NCBI GenBank assembly: GCA_009746045.1
Contig: RPFO01000497.1
Coordinates: 459,001-523,000 of the forward strand
From: Mesostigma viride
Taxonomy: Eukaryota > Streptophyta > Mesostigmatophyceae > Mesostigmatales > Mesostigmataceae
Direction of reading: 5' to 3'
DNA: 64,000 nucleotides
Each line of letters begins with the position of its first letter. The stretch's first letter is position 1. Of this stretch, positions 61,625 through 64,000 are shown one piece after another. The notes beneath the pieces are model-generated. The model saw only the letters and a list, made by a program, of their open reading frames with translations. It was not told the DNA's origin and did no database searches. Position numbers and translations under genes: made by a program.

Positions 61625-63593
61625 GTGGGCAGCGGCTCAATGTAGGTGGCCTTGCTGAACCTATCCTTGACTATGAAATAGGTGTCCCCCCCTTCCATGT
61701 GCATGACATCCCCCACAAGGTACCCTCGCTCCAAGGGTGGAGTCTTGGCATGCCGCCTACGCGACTTCTTCCTGATCTTGATGCAGGCAGGACACTGAGC
61801 ACGCACATTCTTCAGCTCGTTGTATAAAGGTGCCCCCAACATGTGTGCCCCCTCTACCTCGGCTTGGGCCTCATGCCCGTATGCACGGTGCATCTGGTAT
61901 GCTAACAGTTTCAGGGTGACAGCCTGAGGTGCAGTGGCATTGTCAGGATTCTCAACAGGTGGGGTGACTACTGGGGTAGTGACATTGGCTAACTGGGCAG
62001 CTTCAGAGGCTGCACGAAAGGCCGCCCGTGTGAGCACCTTGCCAATGTGAAGATCCACACTAGGGTGGTGTGTACCGAGAACATCTGCCCGCCCAGCATT
62101 CTCTTGCACTGTCACAACATTCCTCATAGGCCCAACCGCCCCAGTATCTAGCTGGGGTGCTGCAGTAGTGCTTGGTCGCTCGGCGTTGTACACACCCGAC
62201 CTAGAAGACACCACATTGCTTAGGTCACGCATTGTAGACCCGTGCTCAGGAAGCACGTGATCCTGGCGCGACAGAGCCAGAGCAGCATCAACGGATTGCG
62301 TGAGCACATCACGGAATGAGACAGAGGATGCAGTCACGTTGCTTTTAGGAACGACGTCAGGCTCTACGACGGCCCGGTTCAGCGTGACGCATTGAGCAAA
62401 AGAAGGGGTATCGAGCGTGCTCTCACCTGACTTTCGTGCTGCCCGTCGCTCTGCCCACTCCTCGCGTGTGCCGTGGACGACGATGCGCTTGGCCTTGCAC
62501 GCCTCCACGCTGTGACCACGCAGAACGTCGTGGCACTTGCGGCAAAGGTTGTCCTCGAGCTCCAGGTCCGGGCGAACTCGGCAGTCATCCCGGACATGGC
62601 GACGTCCGAAGCAGCGCTCACAGCGTTGCTTGCGGTCAGTAGACGCCCCCTGCTGCCGCTTGGCCGGGGGATGATCACCCTGCTTGGCGTCGCCACCATG
62701 CCCGCGCTTGCGCCCTCGCTGGCCCCCGTTGTTGCCGTGGCCGACGACCTTTTTCAGGATGGCCGTAAGCTCCGACCGCGTAATTGGAGCCTCTGCGCCT
62801 GAAGAAGAAGACGCGCCGGCATCCACCTTGCGCAGGGATGGCAGAGCAGCCGAGGCAGCCGGCTTGGACTGCGCACTCTTGAAGCATGAGATCAAATACA
62901 GCATGCCCTCGTCGAAACTGACGGCACTCTTCTTTTTGAGTTCCGTCGCTATGGTCAGATGCACATCCGACGACAGGTCGCATTTCTTGAGAAATCGATT
63001 GCACAGGAAAATGGGCTTGAGAGTATCTAGCAGCTTGTGCTTGTGCACGAAGACCTGGAAATCACGTGCAGCCCCGGGCAAATTTGCCTTATTAACTGCA
63101 TAGCCCTCGAAGTCGTTGAAGGCTTGCTCGTCGGCCTCTTCCTTAGACCGCGACAAGTGGGCATCTAGACCGTTGTAAAAAACTTCCCAGGTTTGTTTGT
63201 TGTCGTCCGCAATGCGAACTAGATTGGCAATGTTTGGGTGCTTTGTTGTACTGCAGAATACTGCACGGAACTTGCCAATCAGCTCCGAATCTTTGTCTGC
63301 GCGTCCATCGCGCAGACGCTTGAGAGCAGCTAGAAAATCTGCTGCGTCGTCCGCCGTATAGTCGGCAGGTAGATCGCGGGCACCTCCGTTTGCTTGAGAG
63401 GGCCGCGATTCAGTGCATCGTCAGCAGCAAGCATCAGATGCTTGAACTGCTTGGCCAGTTCAGGTTGCGCCACGAGGGTTTGCATCAACCTCGTGGCCTC
63501 GTCCGCACTAAAGCGTGGCAGGACGGACCCTGCGGCCTCGCCACTTGGCGTATCTGTGTGTTCGCCCGTGCGGCTCCGTGTACCGGAAGCCAT
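61564..63593 (-). CDS. Gag and integrase first half of the minus-strand Copia-like element
   Basis: ATG 63593 (MASGTRSRTGEHTDTP) lies only 19 nt after the 5' LTR. After a frame change at about 63360 coding runs on to 61564: DFLAALKRLRDGRADKDSEL and KQTWEVFYNGLDAH (capsid-like), then, numbering from MSRSKEEADE at 63156, two zinc fingers (CERCFGRRHVRDDC, 179-192; CRKCHDVLRGHSVEAC, 205-220), a linker of about 200 residues, the integrase HHCC finger (His423, His428, Cys455, Cys458) and the core start GDVMHMEGGDTYFIVKDRFS. The linker contains LDTGA (336-340) without the usual hydrophobic flanks, a weak alternative protease site. No retropepsin fold is evident here. Confidence 0.82.
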
Positions 63594-63612
63594 CGGGATT
63601 TTTATGAATACA

Positions 63613-63956
63613 AGTTAAGGCCCGACCGGCTCAGCTATGGCGGTCGGTCACGTTGAACTTGGGATAAGGTGAACACAGAGAACTGCTGTCGGAGCTGGCC
63701 CACCACTGGTTTATGTCTTAGCCAGCAACCCTATCCGGTTAGCCGTAACCGTGGGACAAGCTAGCCGTCCGTACTGACCCGGATAAGGCCCCGGACTGGG
63801 GCCTAGGTGGCGCCGGCCCTAGGCACCGCCCTTAGACCGGTCGCCCGCATCGGACCGCCGGATTATAGCCGGCGGCTGAGCGGACGCTAGCGGAAGGCGT
63901 GCGGACGGACATGGGGAACTCAGAGCCAGATCCTAGGGCTCTAGAGTTACTCAACT
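63613..63956 (-). repeat. 5' LTR of the minus-strand Copia-like element
   Basis: 344 bp, identical by eye to 57805-58148. The Gag start codon follows 19 nt after its inner end. Confidence 0.93.
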
Positions 63957-63961
63957 GTGGT
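63957..63961. repeat. Right target-site duplication GTGGT
   Basis: Matches 57800-57804; host sequence resumes immediately. Confidence 0.9.
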
Positions 63962-64000
63962 GGCTCACTTGCACACCGACAGTCAATCTCTCCTCAGTTT
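63962..64000 (+). pseudogene. RNase H of the plus-strand Copia-like element, continued
   Basis: With the insertion removed, QAGVV continues as AHLHTDSQSLLS, matching VHTDSQSCLAF of the other element (the third RNase H Asp). Cut by the window end; the rest of RNase H and the 3' LTR lie beyond. Confidence 0.75.

Larger units (their letters stand above)
57805..63956 (-). mobile_element. Recent Copia-like LTR retrotransposon
   Basis: 6152 bp, minus orientation, with two LTRs of 344 bp that read as identical and a 5-bp target duplication. Gag, integrase, retropepsin-like, RT and RNase H parts follow in that order. Frame breaks at about 63360, 61630 and 60840 contrast with the identical LTRs; the one near 60840 falls at a G-run (60869-60885), so assembly indels are likely. 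It interrupts the RNase H of a related element. Confidence 0.9.

Noticed and set aside
62090-62160. LDTGA in the Gag-integrase linker as the Copia protease
   Set aside because: The tetrapeptide lacks hydrophobic flanks and the matching second motif is too close and weak; absent from the plus-strand element. Kept as an alternative in the notes on that gene.

Overview
The window is eukaryotic nuclear DNA, most likely from a chlamydomonadalean/volvocine green alga. This is inferred from the fairly GC-rich composition, short phase-conserved introns, a Kangaroo/PAT-type tyrosine-recombinase retrotransposon, Copia-like elements and many long microsatellites. The species cannot be named from the sequence alone.

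Layout. 1-5570 holds most of a Kangaroo-like (PAT/DIRS group) element: gag and RT-RNase H on the minus strand, the tyrosine recombinase on the opposite strand, and a large imperfect palindrome where the two converge. 5574-7600 is a head-to-tail stack of 5'-truncated LINE 3' ends, each with a huge tetranucleotide array inside its 3'UTR. 7601-11964 has no gene I can support. 11965-21256 (gene B, minus) and 35713-44415 (gene A, minus) are two paralogous multi-exon genes. Each encodes a LOTUS/OST-HTH-like N-terminal domain, a basic patch, long coiled coils and an acidic tail with SUMO-type motifs. Their first splice junctions share positions and phases. Their introns and one exon are full of tandem repeats, including a 1.9 kb (GGA)n tract. 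Between them, 24203-32940 is a nest of ORF1-only LINE-like elements ('half-LINEs') and LINE ORF2 3' fragments with shared 3' hairpins and (TTAA)n-type tails. 45226-47671 (plus) is a four-exon gene for a single-pass membrane protein, divergent from gene A. 48380-48880 looks like a tRNA-headed, LINE-tailed SINE.

50409-64000 is a nested retroelement complex. A plus-strand Copia-like element is broken in its RT by a 2.3 kb insertion (54457-56778) whose repeats have the X-Y-X-Z-Y order of split direct repeats, and broken in its RNase H by a second, minus-strand Copia-like element (57805-63956) with identical 344 bp LTRs and a 5 bp target duplication. In both Copia-like elements the clear retropepsin-like domain lies after the integrase and carries DTQ instead of DTG.

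How the parts relate: the Kangaroo-like recombinase is a plausible driver of the small split-repeat element. The LINE ORF2 family is a plausible driver of the half-LINEs and the SINE through the common 3' hairpin. The host genes are the two LOTUS/coiled-coil paralogues and the membrane-protein gene. All gene models are read from splice consensus, frame continuity and paralogue comparison; no transcript or database evidence was available.
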